A DNA stretch of 55,320 nucleotides from an uncultured Nitrosomonadales bacterium (GTDB taxonomy: Bacteria; Pseudomonadota; Gammaproteobacteria; Burkholderiales; Gallionellaceae). The stretch covers positions 1 to 55,320 of the forward strand of contig CAITJF010000160.1 of NCBI GenBank assembly GCA_903892645.1. The letters are read 5' to 3'. The notes under the pieces are model-generated. The model had not been told where the DNA came from, did not search any database, and saw nothing but the letters and a program-made list of their open reading frames with translations. Shown in pieces: positions 25,850-35,461 of the stretch. A program made the translations under genes and the position numbers. Positions within the stretch are counted from its first letter, which is position 1. Every line of letters begins with the position of its first letter.

Positions 25850-27415
25850 ATGGCAGTCATCAAACAGGCGCTCATCAGCGTATCGGACAAAGCTGGCGTA
25901 CTCGAATTCGCCAAAGGCTTGCACCAGCTAGGCGTAAAAATTCTATCCACCGGTGGCACCGCCAAGCTGCTCGCCGACAACGGCGTCGCAGTCACCGAAG
26001 TGGCGGATTACACCGGCTTCCCGGAAATGCTGGACGGGCGCGTGAAGACGCTGCAGCCGAAAGTCCATGCCGGCATCCTGGCGCGGCGCGACTTGCCGGA
26101 GCACGTTGCCACGCTGCAAAAGCACGGCATACCGACGATAGACCTGGTGGTAGTGAACCTGTACCCGTTCAGCGCCACTGTCGCCAAACCGGATTGCTCG
26201 CTGGAAGACGCCATCGAGAACATCGACATCGGCGGGCCGACCATGGTGCGCGCGGCGGCGAAGAACCACGCGCATGTTGCCATCGTCACCGACCCGGCGG
26301 ATTACCCGGATGTGCTGGCCGAGATGCAAACTAACAACAGCGCGGTAAGCGGCGCAACACGCTTCGATCTGGCAAAAAAGGCCTTCTCGCACACTGCTGC
26401 TTACGATAGCGCGATCAGCAACTACCTCACCACGATCAATGCGGACGGCACGAAGAGCGCGTTCCCGGCACAGATCAACTTCAACTTCGCCAAGGTGCAG
26501 GATATGCGCTACGGCGAAAATCCGCATCAGAGCGCAGCGTTCTACCGCGATCTCAATCCGGTGGCGGGCGGCATTGCCGACTACACCCAGTTGCAAGGCA
26601 AGGAGCTGTCCTACAACAACATCGGCGATGCCGATGCGGCATGGGAATTGGTCAAGACCTTCGATCAACCGGCCTGCGTCATCGTCAAGCACGCCAACCC
26701 GTGCGGCGTGGCGATTGCCAACAATGCCCTGAATGCCTACAAACTGGCCTACGCCACCGACACCACCTCCGCGTTCGGCGGCATCATCGCCTTCAACCGC
26801 GAACTGGATGCCGAGAGTGCTGCGCAGATCACCGCCAACCAATTTGTCGAACTCATCATCGCGCCATCAGCTTCTGAGGCCGCGCTCAAGGTCACGGCAG
26901 CGAAACAGAACGTGCGTGTGCTCACCGTGCCGCTGTCCAACGCGCACAACCAGTTTGATTTCAAGCGCGTAAGCGGCGGCCTGCTGGTGCAGTCGCCGGA
27001 TGCGCTGAACGTGCAGGCAGCGCAGCTCAAGGTAGTGACCAAGGCACAGCCCAACAATGAACAATTGCAGGACCTGCTGTTTGCTTGGCGCGTGGCGAAA
27101 TACGTGAAATCCAATGCCATCGTGTTCTGCAGAAACGGCCAGACACTGGGCGTGGGTGCAGGGCAGATGAGCCGCGTGGATAGCACACGCATCGCCGCAA
27201 TCAAGGCAAAAAATGCTGGCTTAAGCCTGGAGGGGTCGGTGGTGGCATCGGACGCCTTCTTCCCGTTCCGCGACGGCCTGGATGTGCTGGCCGAGGCCGG
27301 TGCGAAAGCGGTGATCCAGCCCGGCGGCAGCATGCGCGACGAGGAAGTGATCGCGGCGGCGGATGAGCACGGGCTGGCGATGGTGTTTACGGGATTTAGG
27401 CATTTCAGGCATTAA
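25850..27415 (+). CDS. purH: Bifunctional AICAR transformylase/IMP cyclohydrolase
   Basis: Carries out the last two steps of IMP synthesis. The protein has 521 residues. The N-terminal IMP cyclohydrolase domain has [46 protein letters not shown] and LVVVNLYPF. The C-terminal transformylase has [32 protein letters not shown] and the catalytic KHANPCGVA, then [11 protein letters not shown]. It ends [10 protein letters not shown] as is usual. It is followed by a palindromic repeat and then purD, the common purH-purD pair. Confidence 0.98.
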   Translation: MAVIKQALISVSDKAGVLEFAKGLHQLGVKILSTGGTAKLLADNGVAVTEVADYTGFPEMLDGRVKTLQPKVHAGILARRDLPEHVATLQKHGIPTIDLVVVNLYPFSATVAKPDCSLEDAIENIDIGGPTMVRAAAKNHAHVAIVTDPADYPDVLAEMQTNNSAVSGATRFDLAKKAFSHTAAYDSAISNYLTTINADGTKSAFPAQINFNFAKVQDMRYGENPHQSAAFYRDLNPVAGGIADYTQLQGKELSYNNIGDADAAWELVKTFDQPACVIVKHANPCGVAIANNALNAYKLAYATDTTSAFGGIIAFNRELDAESAAQITANQFVELIIAPSASEAALKVTAAKQNVRVLTVPLSNAHNQFDFKRVSGGLLVQSPDALNVQAAQLKVVTKAQPNNEQLQDLLFAWRVAKYVKSNAIVFCRNGQTLGVGAGQMSRVDSTRIAAIKAKNAGLSLEGSVVASDAFFPFRDGLDVLAEAGAKAVIQPGGSMRDEEVIAAADEHGLAMVFTGFRHFRH

Positions 27416-27417
27416 CA

Positions 27418-27510
27418 ATGTAGGGTGGGTTAGGCCGCAGGGCGTAACCCACCATCAAAAAAGCGACGTTATTGGTGGGTTACGCAAGATGCCGCTAACC
27501 CACGCTACGA
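27418..27510. repeat. TAGGGTGGGTTA-type inverted repeat between purH and purD
   Basis: A pair of hairpins: GGTGGGTTA...TAACCCACC, then an inverted second copy GGTGGGTTACGC...GCTAACCCACGCTA. The outer bases TAGGGTG and CACGCTA bracket the element. Its general design (GTAGGGTG...CACC, each arm with an imperfect palindrome) resembles that at 33704-33780, suggesting one family of small REP-like or RAYT-mobilised elements with variable arms. It sits inside the purHD mRNA and may tune purD expression. Confidence 0.75.
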
Positions 27511-27525
27511 TGTGTTAAGGATGTT

Positions 27526-28800
27526 ATGAAGATTCTAGTCATCGGTTCTGGCGGACGCGAGCATGCGCTGGCATGGCGCTTGGCGCAGGGCGCCAAGGTG
27601 CAGAAGATATTTGTCGCACCGGGCAATGCGGGTACGGCGCTGGAAGACGGCGTGGAGAATATCACCATCACCGCCATCCCGGAATTGATCGAATTCGTCA
27701 AACACGAAGACATCTACATGACCGTGGTCGGGCCGGAAACGCCGCTGGCGGCGGGTGTGGTTGATGCCTTCCGCGCCGCCGGGCTGAAGATATTCGGGCC
27801 GACCAAAGCTGCCGCGCAACTCGAATCCTCCAAGGATTTCGCCAAGCACTTCATGGTGCGCCACAACATTCCCACCGCCTTCTTCGAGACCTTCAGCGAC
27901 ACCAAGGCAGCGCGCGCTTATGTGGAAAAGCACGGCGCACCCATTGTGATCAAGGCCGACGGGCTGGCAGCAGGCAAGGGCGTAGTGGTGGCGACGAGCA
28001 AGGATGAAGCCTTCGCCGCGATAGACATGATGCTGTCTGACAACAGGCTGGGCGATGCCGGTGCACGTGTGGTAGTCGAGGAATTTCTTGCGGGCGAAGA
28101 AGCCAGTTTCATCGTGATGGTGGACGGCAAGCACGTGCTGGCGCTGGCCACCAGCCAGGATCACAAGCGCCTGCTGGATAATGATGCCGGCCCCAACACC
28201 GGCGGCATGGGCGCGTATTCACCCGCCCCCGTGGTTACCCCGCAACTCCATGCGCGCGTGCTGCGCGAGGTGATTCAGCCGGTGGTGCGCGGCATGGAAA
28301 AGGAAGGTATCACCTACACCGGCTTTCTTTATGCCGGGCTGATGATAGACGCGCAGGGTAATGCCAAGGTGCTGGAATTCAACTGCCGCATGGGCGACCC
28401 GGAAACCCAGCCCATCATGCTGCGCCTGAAAAGCGATTTCGCAGCGATTGTCGAGCACGCCATCAACGGCACGCTGGACCAGGTGGAAGCGGAATGGGAC
28501 AGGCGCACCGCACTCGGTGTGGTGCTAGCGGCGGCAAATTATCCCGACACGCCGCGCAAGGGCGATGCTATCACCGGCTTGCCAAAGAAACTGGAAGACG
28601 CGCATGTGTTCCATGCCGGGACGACCATGCAGGATGGCAAGGTGGTGACCAACGGCGGACGTGTGTTGTGCGTCACTGCGCTGGGCGACATGGTAAAGAT
28701 GGCGCAGAAACGCGCCTACGAAATCGCCGACACTATCCATTTTGACGGCTGCCAGATGCGGCGCGACATCGGCTGGCGGGCAATCGCCGCAAGAAAATAA
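27526..28800 (+). CDS. purD: Phosphoribosylamine-glycine ligase
   Basis: An ATP-grasp enzyme joining glycine to phosphoribosylamine, the second step of purine synthesis. The protein has 424 residues. It begins MKILVIGSGGREHALAWRLA, with VGPETPLAAGVVD, IVIKADGLAAGKGVVVA, VVVEEFLAGEEASF, the DHKRLLDNDAGPNTGGMGAYSP signature and EFNCRMGDPETQ. ATG with AAGGATG upstream. Separated from purH by 110 bases filled by the repeat. Confidence 0.98.
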   Translation: MKILVIGSGGREHALAWRLAQGAKVQKIFVAPGNAGTALEDGVENITITAIPELIEFVKHEDIYMTVVGPETPLAAGVVDAFRAAGLKIFGPTKAAAQLESSKDFAKHFMVRHNIPTAFFETFSDTKAARAYVEKHGAPIVIKADGLAAGKGVVVATSKDEAFAAIDMMLSDNRLGDAGARVVVEEFLAGEEASFIVMVDGKHVLALATSQDHKRLLDNDAGPNTGGMGAYSPAPVVTPQLHARVLREVIQPVVRGMEKEGITYTGFLYAGLMIDAQGNAKVLEFNCRMGDPETQPIMLRLKSDFAAIVEHAINGTLDQVEAEWDRRTALGVVLAAANYPDTPRKGDAITGLPKKLEDAHVFHAGTTMQDGKVVTNGGRVLCVTALGDMVKMAQKRAYEIADTIHFDGCQMRRDIGWRAIAARK

Positions 28801-28807
28801 TTTTCGC

Positions 28808-28870
28808 ACCCTCTCCCCCAGCCCCTCTCCCGCTTGCGGGAGAGGGGTGCGCGACAGCGCGGGAGAGGGA
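28808..28870. repeat. CCCTCTCCC-type palindromic intergenic repeat, copy 2
   Basis: Core inverted repeat CCCCTCTCCCGC-TT-GCGGGAGAGGGG (28822-28847, 12-base stem), enclosed by outer arms ACCCTCTCCC and GGGAGAGGGA. Same family as 12411-12475 in reverse orientation. It separates purD from the TsaC-like gene and its outer arm ends 8 bases before that gene's ribosome site. Confidence 0.85.
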
Positions 28871-28890
28871 ATTTATTCGGAGAGGTGCAC

Positions 28891-29448
28891 TTGCATCATC
28901 CTGCCATCCCTATCCGCCGTATCGCCGCCCACCTTCGACGCGGCGGCCTGATCGCCTACCCCACCGAATCCTGCTACGGCCTGGGCTGCGACCCGCGCAA
29001 CCGCAATGCGGTGCTGCGCCTGCTGAAACTCAAGCAACGCCCACAGGGCAAGGGTCTGATTCTGATCGCGAACAAATTCGCGCAGCTTGCGTCTTACCTG
29101 CAACCTCTCACTCACGCCGAACAAACTGTCCTGAAAAACGACGGCGCGCAGGCGATCACCTATCTGATGCCGGCAAAACCTTCCGTGCCGCGCTGGCTGC
29201 GTGGCGCGCACGACACCCTTGCGGTGCGCATTACCGCCCATGCCGAGGCGGCGGCTTTGTGCCATGCATTGAACATGGCGCTGGTTTCCACCAGCGCCAA
29301 CTTTAGCGGCGCGAAGCCAGCACGCACTTACGCGCAATGCCGTCGTTTATTCGGCAAGCGCGTATGGGTATTGCCCGGCAAGGTGGGCAAACGCAAGAAG
29401 CCGTCCACGATTCGCGCATGGGCGAGTGGTAAAATCATTCGCGAGTAA
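28891..29448 (+). CDS. tsaC: Threonylcarbamoyl-AMP synthase (TsaC/YrdC type)
   Basis: Makes threonylcarbamoyl-AMP from threonine, bicarbonate and ATP for the universal t6A37 modification of ANN-decoding tRNAs. The protein has 185 residues, the short TsaC form. Motifs are [36 protein letters not shown] (KRP-type), [11 protein letters not shown] and [16 protein letters not shown] favour a TTG start at 28891 (GGAGAGG 5-8 bases upstream); GTG at 28885 is the alternative. Codons before that fall inside the repeat element. Confidence 0.88.
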   Translation: MHHPAIPIRRIAAHLRRGGLIAYPTESCYGLGCDPRNRNAVLRLLKLKQRPQGKGLILIANKFAQLASYLQPLTHAEQTVLKNDGAQAITYLMPAKPSVPRWLRGAHDTLAVRITAHAEAAALCHALNMALVSTSANFSGAKPARTYAQCRRLFGKRVWVLPGKVGKRKKPSTIRAWASGKIIRE

Positions 29449-29478
29449 TTTTATAAACCATCATACAAATGCAACTAA

Positions 29479-29572
29479 TCCCCTCTCCCTTGAAGGGAGA
29501 GGGCTAGGGAGAGGGTGCAAGTTGTGCCACCCCCTCTCCCCCAACCCCTCTCCCACGTTGGGGAGAGGGGAG
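29479..29572. repeat. CCCTCTCCC-type repeat, double copy
   Basis: Two adjacent members of the family: CCCTCTCCCTT-GAAGGGAGAGGG with a GGGAGAGGG arm (29481-29516), then CCCTCTCCC...CCCCTCTCCCAC-GTTGGGGAGAGGGG (29530-29570), each a hairpin. It lies between the tsaC-like gene and hemF and reaches to 18 bases before the hemF ATG. The frame of hemF stays open through it, but the encoded residues are clearly repeat-derived. Confidence 0.85.
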
Positions 29573-29590
29573 AAAACCACCGGAGTAAAA

Positions 29591-30487
29591 ATGGATAGTG
29601 CCGCAGTCAAAAAATTTATGCTCGAATTGCAGGACACGATCATCGCCCGCTTTGAGCAAATCGACGGCGGAAAATTCCGCCGCGACAGCTGGGACCGCGC
29701 GGATGGCGGCGGCGGAAACTGTTGTATCATCGAAGAGGGCAACGTGCTGGAGCGCGGCGGAGTGGCCTTTTCCCATGTGAAAGGCGACAAGATGCCGGTC
29801 TCTGCTACGGCGCATCGCCCGGAATTGGCGGGTTGCAGTTGGGAAGCGATGGGTGTGTCGCTGGTGCTGCATCCGCGCAACCCGTATGCACCCGCCACAC
29901 ACATGAATGTGCGCATGTTTATGGCGAAAAAGCCCGATGGCGAAACCGTGTTCTGGTTCGGCGGCGGCACGGACCTTACGCCTTACTACGGTTTCGAGGA
30001 GGATGCAGTGCACTTTCACCAGACCTGCAAGGATGCGCTCGATCCCTTCGGTGCGCACCTCCATCCAAAATTCAAAAAATGGTGCGACGAATATTTTTTC
30101 CTAAAGCACCGCAATGAACCGCGCGGCGTGGGCGGCATCTTTTTCGATGACCTGAGCGAGCCTGACTTCGACACCTGCTTCGCCATCCAGCAAAGCGTGG
30201 CCAACCATTTCCTGCCGGCCTACATGCCCATCCTCGAATGCCGCAAGGACACCCCCTACGGCGAGCGCGAGCGCGATTTCCAGCTGTATCGCCGTGGCCG
30301 CTATGTCGAGTTCAACCTGGTGATCGACCGAGGCACCATCTTCGGCCTGCAATCGAATGGCCGCACCGAATCCATCCTGCTGTCCATGCCGCCGCTGGTG
30401 AAATGGCGCTACGACTGGCACCCGGAGAAAGGCACGCCGGAAGCGAAACTGTATGAAGAGTTTCTGGTGCCGAAGGATTGGGTATGA
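29591..30487 (+). CDS. hemF: Oxygen-dependent coproporphyrinogen III oxidase
   Basis: Oxidatively decarboxylates coproporphyrinogen III to protoporphyrinogen IX in heme synthesis; it requires O2, so it points to an aerobic or microaerobic host. The protein has 298 residues. Motifs are [79 protein letters not shown] and [31 protein letters not shown]. Start at ATG 29591 with CGGAG upstream. It is followed closely by a c-type cytochrome gene, a user of heme. Confidence 0.97.
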   Translation: MDSAAVKKFMLELQDTIIARFEQIDGGKFRRDSWDRADGGGGNCCIIEEGNVLERGGVAFSHVKGDKMPVSATAHRPELAGCSWEAMGVSLVLHPRNPYAPATHMNVRMFMAKKPDGETVFWFGGGTDLTPYYGFEEDAVHFHQTCKDALDPFGAHLHPKFKKWCDEYFFLKHRNEPRGVGGIFFDDLSEPDFDTCFAIQQSVANHFLPAYMPILECRKDTPYGERERDFQLYRRGRYVEFNLVIDRGTIFGLQSNGRTESILLSMPPLVKWRYDWHPEKGTPEAKLYEEFLVPKDWV

Positions 30488-30560
30488 AATGAAACCCCAT
30501 CGAAAAATGTGTGTCTTAGTGAATGCGAAAAACAATTCGTGCTTTAAAGCACGTTCGGAG

Positions 30561-31016
30561 ATGCTTTTGCAAAAATTGAAAAAACTGTTGCTTGCGCTAA
30601 ACGCGGCCATGTTGCTTGCCGCCCCTGACATGGTATATGCACAGAATGTTGATTGCCGCTCCTGCCATGCACTCAACGGTGCGGTGGGCGCCAAGGATTT
30701 CAGTCAATTTTATGCCGAATCCTCCTCCCATCACTCAGTCGGGACCAACTACCCTGTCGGTTTAAATATCAAGCCAAACTTCAGTCAGCCAAACGGCCAA
30801 AGCGCCGGAATTACGTTCTTTGACAGGAATGGCAATGGCCAGCCGGATAACGATGAAATCCAGTTGTTCAACGAAGGCGGTGTTGCCACAGTTGAATGCG
30901 CTTCATGCCACAAAGAGCACGGAAATACCCCGGCTTCAGCCGACGTACCCCATGACAGCTACTTGCGTTTTGATAATGCAGATAGCGGGATGTGTACGAC
31001 CTGCCATAATTATTAA
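30561..31016 (+). CDS. Periplasmic triheme c-type cytochrome
   Basis: About 151 residues with a signal peptide (LLLALNAAMLLAAPDMVYAQ) and three CxxCH heme-binding motifs: CRSCH soon after the signal, CASCH in the middle, and CTTCH close to the C-terminus. Between the first two is DRNGNGQPDNDE, which resembles a calcium-binding EF-hand loop. Extra His residues (SSSHHS, KEHG, VPHDS) could be distal heme ligands. The ATG at 30561 abuts a GGAG; a TTG at 30567 has better spacing and may be the real start. Probably an electron carrier or a partner of an outer-surface redox system; the partner is not visible here. Confidence 0.82.
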   Translation: MLLQKLKKLLLALNAAMLLAAPDMVYAQNVDCRSCHALNGAVGAKDFSQFYAESSSHHSVGTNYPVGLNIKPNFSQPNGQSAGITFFDRNGNGQPDNDEIQLFNEGGVATVECASCHKEHGNTPASADVPHDSYLRFDNADSGMCTTCHNY

Positions 31017-31017
31017 A

Positions 31018-32019
31018 TTAATCTATCGTCAGTAATATCTTGCCGGTAACGCCGCCCTGCTCGATCAGGTGGTGCGCATCGGCGGCATTTTCCAGCGGTA
31101 GCCTGTGCGAGATCAGCACGCCAAGCTTGCCCGCTTCCACCAGCTGCGCACCCTGTTCGAGTATCTTGCGTTGGCGCACGCGCTCATCGTGCAGCTTCAT
31201 CACCTGCGGCGTGAGCATCAGCTCGTAGCATAGCGACAGGTTGCGCAGCCGCGCCAGTTGCGCGTCAGCCAGCGATAGCGGGGTGGAGAGCAGGCTGACC
31301 ACCTTGCCGCCGATGCGCGCGGCTTGCAATGAACGCAGGAAAGTATCGCCGCCCACAGTGTCGAACGCCACGTCCACGCCACGCCCATTTGTCCAGTTAA
31401 GCGCTTCCTGCACGAAATCCTGCTCGCGGTAGTTGATGATTTTTTCCGCGCCCAGCCCATGCGCCAGCCCGGCCCTTTTGTCGCCGCTCACCGTCACTGC
31501 GATGCGCGCGCCGAGATGATGGGCAAGCTGCACCGCGATATGCCCCACGCCACCGGCGGCGGCATGGATCAGGATGGTTTGCCCAGCCTGCAAATTTACG
31601 CGCTCGACGAGCGATTCCCATGCGGCAATCAGCACCAGCGGCAGCGCGGCACTGTCCTGCAAGCCAATATTTGCTGGCTTCGCAGCGCAGTAATCCTCAT
31701 GCAGCGTGGTGTATTCGGCGTAATTGCCCGGCTCATCACCGATGCCACCGTTGCAGAAGTACACCGCATCGCCAGCCTTGAAGCGTGTCACCGCACTGCC
31801 AATTTCTTCCACGATGCCCGCACCATCACAGCCGAGAATGGCGGGTAGCTTGTCGGGGTAGTAAACAGGCTTGGCGCGCAGCTTGGTGTCAATCGGATTC
31901 ACCCCGGCGGCAGCGAGCTTCACCAGCAGGTGGTGCGGCGAGGGCAGCCCGGGCACGGGAATGTCGCAAAGTTGCAGCACATCGGGACTGCCGGGGGCGA
32001 TGGCGAGGATGGCTTTCAT
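31018..32019 (-). CDS. Zinc-independent MDR-family alcohol dehydrogenase / quinone oxidoreductase
   Basis: A 333-residue medium-chain dehydrogenase/reductase. The GroES-like N-terminal domain has [35 protein letters not shown]. The Rossmann domain has [23 protein letters not shown], an NADPH-type AAGGVG motif. The catalytic zinc ligands of true alcohol dehydrogenases are absent, so a quinone-oxidoreductase-type enzyme on small enones or quinones is more likely. ATG at 32019 with GGAG upstream, preceded by an in-frame GTG. Convergent with the triheme cytochrome gene, with one base between them. Confidence 0.85.
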   Translation of the reverse strand: MKAILAIAPGSPDVLQLCDIPVPGLPSPHHLLVKLAAAGVNPIDTKLRAKPVYYPDKLPAILGCDGAGIVEEIGSAVTRFKAGDAVYFCNGGIGDEPGNYAEYTTLHEDYCAAKPANIGLQDSAALPLVLIAAWESLVERVNLQAGQTILIHAAAGGVGHIAVQLAHHLGARIAVTVSGDKRAGLAHGLGAEKIINYREQDFVQEALNWTNGRGVDVAFDTVGGDTFLRSLQAARIGGKVVSLLSTPLSLADAQLARLRNLSLCYELMLTPQVMKLHDERVRQRKILEQGAQLVEAGKLGVLISHRLPLENAADAHHLIEQGGVTGKILLTID

Positions 32020-32037
32020 CACAAGTTCTCCAAGTTC

Positions 32038-32063
32038 GTCATTCCGGCGCAGGCCGGAATGAC
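32038..32063. repeat. dRS3-like palindrome, variant copy
   Basis: GTCATTCCGG-CGCAGG-CCGGAATGAC, a 26-base near-perfect palindrome in the ADH/aroC gap. It shares the ATTCC...GGAAT layout of the 27-base repeats at 48505, 48603 and 55292 but has GG/CC in place of CG/CG at the inner stem, and both ends read GTCATTCC. Confidence 0.75.
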
Positions 32064-32129
32064 GGTGTGCGGTATGTTAAACTCTGCACATTGTTTTTGC
32101 GAGAAACCATTACTTCTGCGAGGGCGGTC

Positions 32130-33224
32130 ATGTCTGGAAATACACTCGGTACTTTGTTCACGGTAACCTCGTTCGGCGAATCGCATGGCGCAGCCATCGG
32201 TTGCGTGGTGGACGGCTGTCCGCCGGGGCTGGCCCTGTGCGAAGCCGACATCCAGCATGACCTCGACCGGCGCAAGCCCGGCACCTCGCGCCACGTGACG
32301 CAGCGGCGCGAATCAGATACGGTGGAAATTCTCTCCGGCGTATTCGAGGGCAAGACCACCGGCACACCCATCGCGCTGCTGATCCGCAACGAAGACCAGC
32401 GCAGCAAGGATTACGGCAGTATCGCCGAGACCTTCCGCCCCGGCCACGCCGACTACACCTACTGGCAGAAATACGGCATCCGCGATCATCGCGGCGGTGG
32501 GCGCGCTTCGGCGCGTGAAACGGCGGGGCGCGTGGCGGCAGGGGCAATCGCGAAGAAATGGCTGCATCAAAACTACGGTGTGGAGATACGCGGCTACCTC
32601 ACGCAACTCGGCGAGATTGCCATCCCGTTCAAGAGCTGGGGAGATTTGACCGAGGAAGGCAACAGCTTCTTCGTCGCCGATGCGAGCTACATCGCGCAAC
32701 TGGAAGATTACATGGACGCGCTGCGCAAGTCCGGCGATTCCATCGGCGCGAAACTCGCCGTGGTGGCGCACAATGTGCCGGTGGGCTGGGGCGAACCGGT
32801 GTTCGACCGGCTCGATGCCGAGATCGCCTACGCGCTGATGAGCATCAACGCGGTAAAGGCCGTGGAAATCGGCGCGGGCTTCAATTGTGTCACGCAGAAG
32901 GGCAGCGAACACGGCGACGAACTGACGCCGGGCGGATTCCTGTCGAACAATGCAGGCGGCATCCTCGGCGGCATCTCCACCGGGCAGGACATCGTCGCGC
33001 ATTACGCCGTGAAGCCCACCTCCAGCATCCGCATTCCGCGCCGCTCAATCAACAAGGCAGGCGAGGCGGTGGAGGTCTCCACCGAAGGTCGCCACGACCC
33101 CTGCGTCGGCATCCGCGCCACGCCGATCGCCGAAGCCATGCTGGCGCTGGTGCTGATGGATCATGCCTTGCGCCATCGCGGGCAGAATGCGGATGTGGTG
33201 TGCGGGACGCCAAAATTACGTTAA
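32130..33224 (+). CDS. aroC: Chorismate synthase
   Basis: Converts 5-enolpyruvylshikimate 3-phosphate to chorismate, using reduced FMN; the product feeds trpE in this window. The protein has 364 residues. Motifs are [19 protein letters not shown] (signature 1 with the catalytic His), [35 protein letters not shown] (signature 2), [10 protein letters not shown] and [26 protein letters not shown] at 32130 with GAGGGCGG upstream; the open frame begins far upstream but is not homologous there. Confidence 0.98.
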   Translation: MSGNTLGTLFTVTSFGESHGAAIGCVVDGCPPGLALCEADIQHDLDRRKPGTSRHVTQRRESDTVEILSGVFEGKTTGTPIALLIRNEDQRSKDYGSIAETFRPGHADYTYWQKYGIRDHRGGGRASARETAGRVAAGAIAKKWLHQNYGVEIRGYLTQLGEIAIPFKSWGDLTEEGNSFFVADASYIAQLEDYMDALRKSGDSIGAKLAVVAHNVPVGWGEPVFDRLDAEIAYALMSINAVKAVEIGAGFNCVTQKGSEHGDELTPGGFLSNNAGGILGGISTGQDIVAHYAVKPTSSIRIPRRSINKAGEAVEVSTEGRHDPCVGIRATPIAEAMLALVLMDHALRHRGQNADVVCGTPKLR

Positions 33225-33225
33225 G

Positions 33226-33705
33226 TTGTACGTGACCATTCCTGAGCCATACGCTGAAATCAAAACAGCCTTCCAGCAAGCCGCCGCTCTTGCCGGTGTC
33301 CCGATCCCTCTTTCCGAAATCGAAGTGCAATTCAGTACTGCCCCACATACTCCGCCGACATCACTTCCAACTGGAAAGTTTGCTGTCTATGTGTTTATGT
33401 TCGGTAATCGGTGTTTGAAGGTGGGGAAGGCGGGCCCCAAAAGCGCTGCGCGTTTTTGTAGTCATCACTATGGCGCCAACCGAGCGCCAAGCACCCTCGT
33501 GAAGTCACTCCTGAAAAACCAAGAAGCTATTGGCGTCAGTGGTTTCGATGATACAAACGTAGGAGCGTGGATTTGTCAGCACACTGTCCGAGTTAATTTC
33601 CTTATTCCCTCAAAGTACGGGGTGTTTGCGCTTTCACTTCTTGAGGCATTCGTACAGTGCCGCTTGCAGCCTAAGTTTGAAGGCTTCGCCAGCCAGAACT
33701 CGTAG
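33226..33705 (+). CDS. GIY-YIG-like nuclease-fold protein
   Basis: About 159 residues. The middle resembles a GIY-YIG core: KFAVYVFMFGNRCLKVGKAG (YVF in place of GIY, KVG in place of YIG), then RFCSHHYG giving the expected Arg and His, and LLEAFVQCRLQPKFEGF containing a likely catalytic Glu near the end. No DNA-binding domain is obvious apart from a short N-terminal part. The start is uncertain: TTG at 33226 or GTG at 33232, directly after the aroC stop. A single orphan gene between aroC and a repeat; role unknown, possibly from a mobile element or defence. Confidence 0.6.
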   Translation: MYVTIPEPYAEIKTAFQQAAALAGVPIPLSEIEVQFSTAPHTPPTSLPTGKFAVYVFMFGNRCLKVGKAGPKSAARFCSHHYGANRAPSTLVKSLLKNQEAIGVSGFDDTNVGAWICQHTVRVNFLIPSKYGVFALSLLEAFVQCRLQPKFEGFASQNS

Positions 33706-33780
33706 GGTGCAATAAGCGTAGCGCATTGCACCGAATAAGCAACCATGCGGCGCAATGCCCGTTGGTTATTGCGCCCTACC
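33704..33780. repeat. TAGGGTGCAATAA-type inverted repeat
   Basis: Starts at the stop of the GIY-YIG-like gene. The outer arms TAGGGTGCAATAA and TTATTGCGCCCTA are inverted, and each half has its own palindrome (GTGCAATAAGCG...GCATTGCAC and GGCGCAATGC...TTGCGCC). Same layout as 27418-27510 although the sequence of the arms differs. Located at a convergent junction, so it may also end transcription on both sides. Confidence 0.75.
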
Positions 33781-33802
33781 GCTATCAACTACCATCTAAC
33801 GG

Positions 33803-35452
33803 CTAGCGACTATCAGCTTTTCTCTGATACAACCTGAACCGCTCGTTCTTGTCGCTGCTGCGCCCGCCTTCCCAAATTTTCTTCCATTCCATTTCGTCTT
33901 CCGCCGATTGGGTCATCCGGTTCCCTTGCACCAGCAGAAAACCGCAAGCACCATGTGCATGGCGGCGCGTGGCGATATTGCCAAAGTATTGCAGCATGGC
34001 GCGTTGTGTATCATTTACATACCGGCTCGCAATACAGTCATATTGTGCGGGCAGGGCGTGCTTGAGGGAAACAACCATGCTGCGGTAGCTCTTGCCGCTG
34101 TCCAGCCAAGGCAGCCACAGTGTCATGGCGAGTATCCAGATCAGGGTGACACCCGCTGCCCAGTTGGTCACCGAACGGCGTATGGAGCGTCCCACGCGCC
34201 ACACCAGCACCAGCCACAGCACGGTGGCGATCAGCGCGATCCAGAACGTCGGGGTGTTAACCGTGGGTTCGAAGCCGGGCTGGTATTCCTTCAGCCATTG
34301 CGTGATCTTGGCGTGGTTGTCCAGCAGCAACCCTGCCCAGCCCCACCACATCAGGATGGCGATCAGGCCGAATGTCATAATGCCGAACCAGTCCAGCGCA
34401 TTGGCGGCACCGCGCCGTAGCGTCGAGAGCGATGCGGTGGCGAGCAGGGTGAGCGGTAGCAGCATGGGCAGCGCGAAGATGTCCTTGATGTTGGGCACCA
34501 GGCTCAGCGTGATCAGCATCACCACAAAGCTTGCCAGCGGCAGCTGGAATTCAAATTCGTGCAGCACTTTTTTGCGCGCCTGCCACACCGCCCATGCGGC
34601 CAGTGGCAGGGCGGGCCAGGCGAACCACGGCAGGATTTTAACGTAGTAAAAAGTTTCATCGAAGTCGCCGCCGTGTGCGTAATCGAACCAGCGCCCGATA
34701 TTCAGCGTCCATGCCCATTCTGCAAACAATTGCGGCGAGCGCAGGTACAACAAGGCGGGCCAGATAACGAGCCAGGGCAGGGCGCATAACGCGGCGATGC
34801 CGAGACTGGTGAAGACGGGGCGGGTGCGCCAGTTGCGGAACAGCAGTAGTGCGGCGCTGATGAGCAGGAACAGCACGGGTGCGATGAAGCCCTTGGCCAT
34901 GAAGCCGATGCCCAGCCCCGTGCCGAGCAACATGCCCGCGCGCTGGGGGCGGCGGTGGCTCAAGCTGTAGCCGTACTGCATTATGGCGCAGCCGGTGAGC
35001 AGCGCGAGGTCGGTGACAAGTTGATGCGAGCTCACCAGCATGCCGAGACAACCGATCAGGATGATGGCCGCTGCCCAGCCGCGCCCGCTGCCGAATAATT
35101 CGCGTCCGGCCAGCCCGGTGAACAGCAGTGTGAGTGCGGTATAAAAACCGCTCGCCAGGCGCGCACCGTCATGCAGCGCGAGCAAGGGGGAAAACAGTTT
35201 GGCGAACATCGCCGCGGTCATGTAGAACAGCGGCGGCTTGTCCAAATAGTGTTCACCGGCGAGGGTGGGAATCAGCCAATCGCCGCTTTGCAGGATGTGA
35301 TAGACCAGCCCGAAACTATGCGCATCTTCGGGCTTCCACGGGTCATGCCCGACCAGCCCAGTGGCCACCCATATCGCGCACAGCAGCGCAAGAAACAGCG
35401 CCTTGGTTTGCGTGACGGGATGCTCGTGCGTGGCGGACGGATAAGAAAACAT
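33803..35452 (-). CDS. GT39/ArnT-like membrane glycosyltransferase
   Basis: A 549-residue GT-C enzyme with about 12 membrane helices, of the same broad family as the one at 5204-6931. The first loop has the acidic KPEDAHSFGLVYHIL motif in the place of the catalytic D/E and the conserved HYLDKPPLFYMTAAM. A soluble C-terminal region follows (about 440-549, with three Cys). Such enzymes transfer sugars (e.g. aminoarabinose onto lipid A) from polyprenyl-phosphate donors in the periplasm. The ATG lies 9 bases after the stop of the M48 protease gene, so the two are probably one transcript. Acceptor and donor unknown. Confidence 0.85.
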   Translation of the reverse strand: MFSYPSATHEHPVTQTKALFLALLCAIWVATGLVGHDPWKPEDAHSFGLVYHILQSGDWLIPTLAGEHYLDKPPLFYMTAAMFAKLFSPLLALHDGARLASGFYTALTLLFTGLAGRELFGSGRGWAAAIILIGCLGMLVSSHQLVTDLALLTGCAIMQYGYSLSHRRPQRAGMLLGTGLGIGFMAKGFIAPVLFLLISAALLLFRNWRTRPVFTSLGIAALCALPWLVIWPALLYLRSPQLFAEWAWTLNIGRWFDYAHGGDFDETFYYVKILPWFAWPALPLAAWAVWQARKKVLHEFEFQLPLASFVVMLITLSLVPNIKDIFALPMLLPLTLLATASLSTLRRGAANALDWFGIMTFGLIAILMWWGWAGLLLDNHAKITQWLKEYQPGFEPTVNTPTFWIALIATVLWLVLVWRVGRSIRRSVTNWAAGVTLIWILAMTLWLPWLDSGKSYRSMVVSLKHALPAQYDCIASRYVNDTQRAMLQYFGNIATRRHAHGACGFLLVQGNRMTQSAEDEMEWKKIWEGGRSSDKNERFRLYQRKADSR

Positions 35453-35461
35453 GTGGGAAAC

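Noticed and set aside
25943-26842. 299-codon minus-strand frame over purH
   Set aside because: Antisense to purH, no family features.
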